From the NCBI GenBank assembly GCA_910591455.2, contig OU342816.1:11908638-11972637 (forward strand): DNA of 64,000 nt, in the 5' to 3' direction. Under the pieces are notes generated by a model that saw only the letters and a program-made list of their open reading frames with translations, did not search any database and was not told the origin of the DNA. Positions 62,427 to 64,000 of this stretch are shown in pieces. Every line of letters starts with the position of its first letter. The first letter of the stretch is position 1. Made by a program: the position numbers and the translations under genes. This DNA comes from Pholis gunnellus. Lineage: Eukaryota; Chordata; Actinopteri; Perciformes; Pholidae.

Positions 62427-64000
62427 CTGGTTTTGTTGTTTTGTTCGCCGCCAGAAAAAAACACTTTGTTGCCATGTTGTCATCTCTCCACCGTCACTCG
62501 TCAGCCTTCTTTCCTCTTTGCCCAACAGACCAGTTCTCTGATGAAGGCATCGTGGCCTGTGGCCGGTCCAGTGGATGAGATTCTGATCCGGTCCTCCCAG
62601 TACCTGATGGAGACCGCACACGACCTCCGGCTGAGACTCAAAGCATACATGCAGCCCCCCAAAAACAAAGTAAGAACCGTGGGCCGTGTTGTTTCACATG
62701 CTTCACTGTACTTCACTGCCGCAATGGCTTTTTAAAGTCATTCTGAAAATGAATATTGATTTCACAATTGATTGCTTTCTTTCTTTTATAGTTATTATAA
62801 AATTCAACACTTCGTTTCAAAGTGCATTAAGTTTGGTCATTAAATCCTTTCTGCCTCAAGTGTTGTTAAACAGCACAATGAGGCAGAAAACAATAAAACA
62901 GCTTGAAAATATCAGGCAGCACGCCGAGGGTAGAGGTGAGATTCAATAGCATTCAATCTTATCTGCTTACAATCTGCTTTTTTACTCTGGATCATGTTAA
63001 ATCACACATTTAATATATAAAGGAGGTATTCACTTGACTTGGAGCTGAACAAATCTATGCATTTTATCTGCTTTAAAATCAGTATAAAAGAGTTTTATTA
63101 CTGTTACTACTGACTATGATACATTTTCCTTTGGAAGTGCATATAGATTATGTTTTGAACATAAATGAGGTCTGTTTGAATCTTGCTCTGTGTATTTTCT
63201 ATTCCCAGGCCAGTTTCACTGACCCTGTTTTAACCAAAGTATATAGGAATCACCTTTTCAATGGTCTGTACTTCACAGTTTGACACATTGCATTTGTAGA
63301 TTATCGGTGTTGTATATGGCAGGTCTAAGGTTATTTGTTATATTGGTCTATATGACTACAATCGTCTTGACTATCCCTTTAAATACTCTAAGTACCTTTT
63401 TATATAACTACTTCAACTATACCTTAAGTCTGTGTTCTGTTTATGGCAGGTAAGTTAGTGTGTTGTTTAACAGTTTGGCTCTTCGGTAAGTGTCTCTAGG
63501 CAGCTGGGAAGAAAGCAAAACAAGTATTGACAAGATTTGAAACAGCCGAAATCTCAGACTTCCAGACCGCTGGTATTGATTTACTGTAAATGTTTTGTTG
63601 CCATGGAGGCAAGATGGAAGGATAATGGGGGGGGGGGGGGGGAGAAGGAAGGCTGTCTTTTCATCATAATAATAATATTGTTTTCATACATTTCTGTCAA
63701 GGAGGCAGATGGATTTTATTGGCAAATGAGTCTCTTACCCTAACCTCTCCCAGGCTGGAACCATCCAAACGCAATGTTTGCGTCTGATTGAGCCCGCCCA
63801 CCCCCGACAACACCACGAGAGTCCTGTACCTGACTATGGTTGCACCGGATGAATCTGAAATGCTCCTCTTTCTCTGCTGTGGTTTCTTCCCAACAGAAAA
63901 GCGACTCAAAGCCCCCAGCCAAGCCTTCCCACTGCAACATCTATGTTGCCAAAAGCTACCCTCCATGGCAGCACAGTGCCTTATCTCTGCTCGGCAAGCA
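49079..64000 (+). CDS. lars1: cytosolic leucyl-tRNA synthetase (3' end outside window)
   Basis: LARS1 charges tRNA-Leu with leucine in the cytosol, within the multisynthetase complex, and also senses leucine for mTORC1. The 27 coding exons are 49079-49084, 49449-49570, 49953-50040, 50151-50231, 50344-50487, 50684-50845, 51054-51166, 51428-51491, 51887-51975, 52124-52349, 52543-52630, 53453-53529, 53805-53858, 53963-54103, 54689-54766, 54952-55037, 55326-55391, 55599-55681, 57265-57403, 57889-58101, 58470-58527, 58882-58945, 60731-60914, 61310-61400, 61596-61736, 62529-62669 and 63897-64000 (cut). They read in frame through about 967 residues of some 1,175. The HIGH motif is HLGH in GRLHLGHTFS. 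The CP1 editing domain has TLRPETMFGQTNCW. The class I KMSKS loop spans the exon junction at 58527/58882. The anticodon-binding region follows. The first coding exon has only two codons (M, T). No frame break was found. Confidence 0.97.
54493..54521. repeat. (AT)n microsatellite in a lars1 intron
   Basis: A run of about 29 bp of AT dinucleotides followed by ACACAG, in the lars1 intron between exons 14 and 15. Confidence 0.92.
55682..57264 (+). other. lars1: lars1 intron 18 (1.6 kb)
   Basis: No exon or gene was found in this intron. It contains a dispersed repeat (56115-56386), a poly-C run (56850-56860), a poly-A run near 56881-56892, and a TG-rich segment shortly before the acceptor at 57263-57264. 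Confidence 0.75.
56115..56386. repeat. dispersed teleost repeat (GGGCTGCAACTAAC type)
   Basis: It begins AGGGCTGCAACTAACAATTA and continues through words such as TTAGTTGTTTGGTCTA and ATGTCTTGTTTTGTCCACAA, which I recall as a very abundant interspersed repeat of percomorph fishes. Similar sequence is found in introns across the group. It has no coding frame. It probably represents an old non-autonomous element. Confidence 0.7.
57413..57441. repeat. (CA)n microsatellite beside the lars1 exon-19 donor
   Basis: About 28 bp of CA dinucleotides starting about 9 nt after the donor GT at 57404-57405. It is on the sense strand of lars1. Confidence 0.95.
58946..60730 (+). other. lars1: lars1 intron 22 (1.8 kb)
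   Basis: This intron separates the KMSKS exon from the exon encoding the MRLALADAGDTVEDANFVE stretch. No coding sequence, RNA gene or clear repeat was recognised. A short poly-G run lies at 60110-60118. Confidence 0.7.
62353..62425. repeat. (GT)n microsatellite in a lars1 intron
   Basis: About 73 bp of GT dinucleotides on the sense strand, about 100 bp upstream of the acceptor of lars1 exon 26 (exon starts 62529). Confidence 0.97.

Overview
This is a 64 kb stretch of nuclear DNA from a ray-finned fish, most likely a percomorph teleost. The evidence is multi-exon genes with GT-AG introns, abundant CA/GT microsatellites, short non-autonomous DNA transposons of types common in percomorph genomes, and a single IL-4/13-type cytokine gene downstream of RAD50. 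Nothing bacterial, viral or CRISPR-like was seen. The species cannot be named from the sequence alone.

Layout, left to right: (1) positions 1-15720, + strand, the last 21 coding exons of rad50 (about 1,017 residues, with the zinc hook and the C-terminal ABC half; the N-terminal part lies before the window). (2) 16624-17561, + strand, a four-exon il4/13-like cytokine gene that begins about 0.9 kb after the rad50 stop. (3) 19501-20410, a second, decayed copy of the same cytokine gene that keeps the TATA box, 5' leader, exon-1 donor and 3' UTR but has lost the ATG, reading frame and middle exons; a CpG-rich island sits between the copies. (4) 20.4-28.0 kb, a gene-poor stretch with microsatellites and candidate regulatory sequence. 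(5) 28039-29458, - strand, two-exon pou4f3 (brn3c), with two inverted RE1/NRSF-like sites about 0.4-0.5 kb upstream of its ATG. (6) 34625-48574, - strand, complete rbm27 (21 coding exons, 1,068 residues). (7) 49079-64000, + strand, lars1 (cytosolic leucyl-tRNA synthetase), first 27 coding exons (about 967 residues), cut by the window end. rbm27 and lars1 are head to head across about 0.5 kb.

The genes do not form one pathway. RAD50 is the DNA-repair ATPase of the MRN complex; its mammalian 3' introns hold the Th2 locus control region for the adjacent IL4/IL13 genes, so the rad50-il4/13 pairing here preserves that arrangement. The order and orientation pou4f3-rbm27-lars1 match human 5q32, while RAD50-IL13-IL4 is at human 5q31; in this fish the two blocks lie within 50 kb of each other.

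The most interesting observations are the tandem cytokine duplicate in decay, the paired RE1 sites at pou4f3, CA repeats lying directly behind splice donors in three different genes, and a GC-AG intron and polyglutamine tract in rbm27. All exon limits were assigned by reading frame, splice consensus and remembered family sequence, without alignment software.
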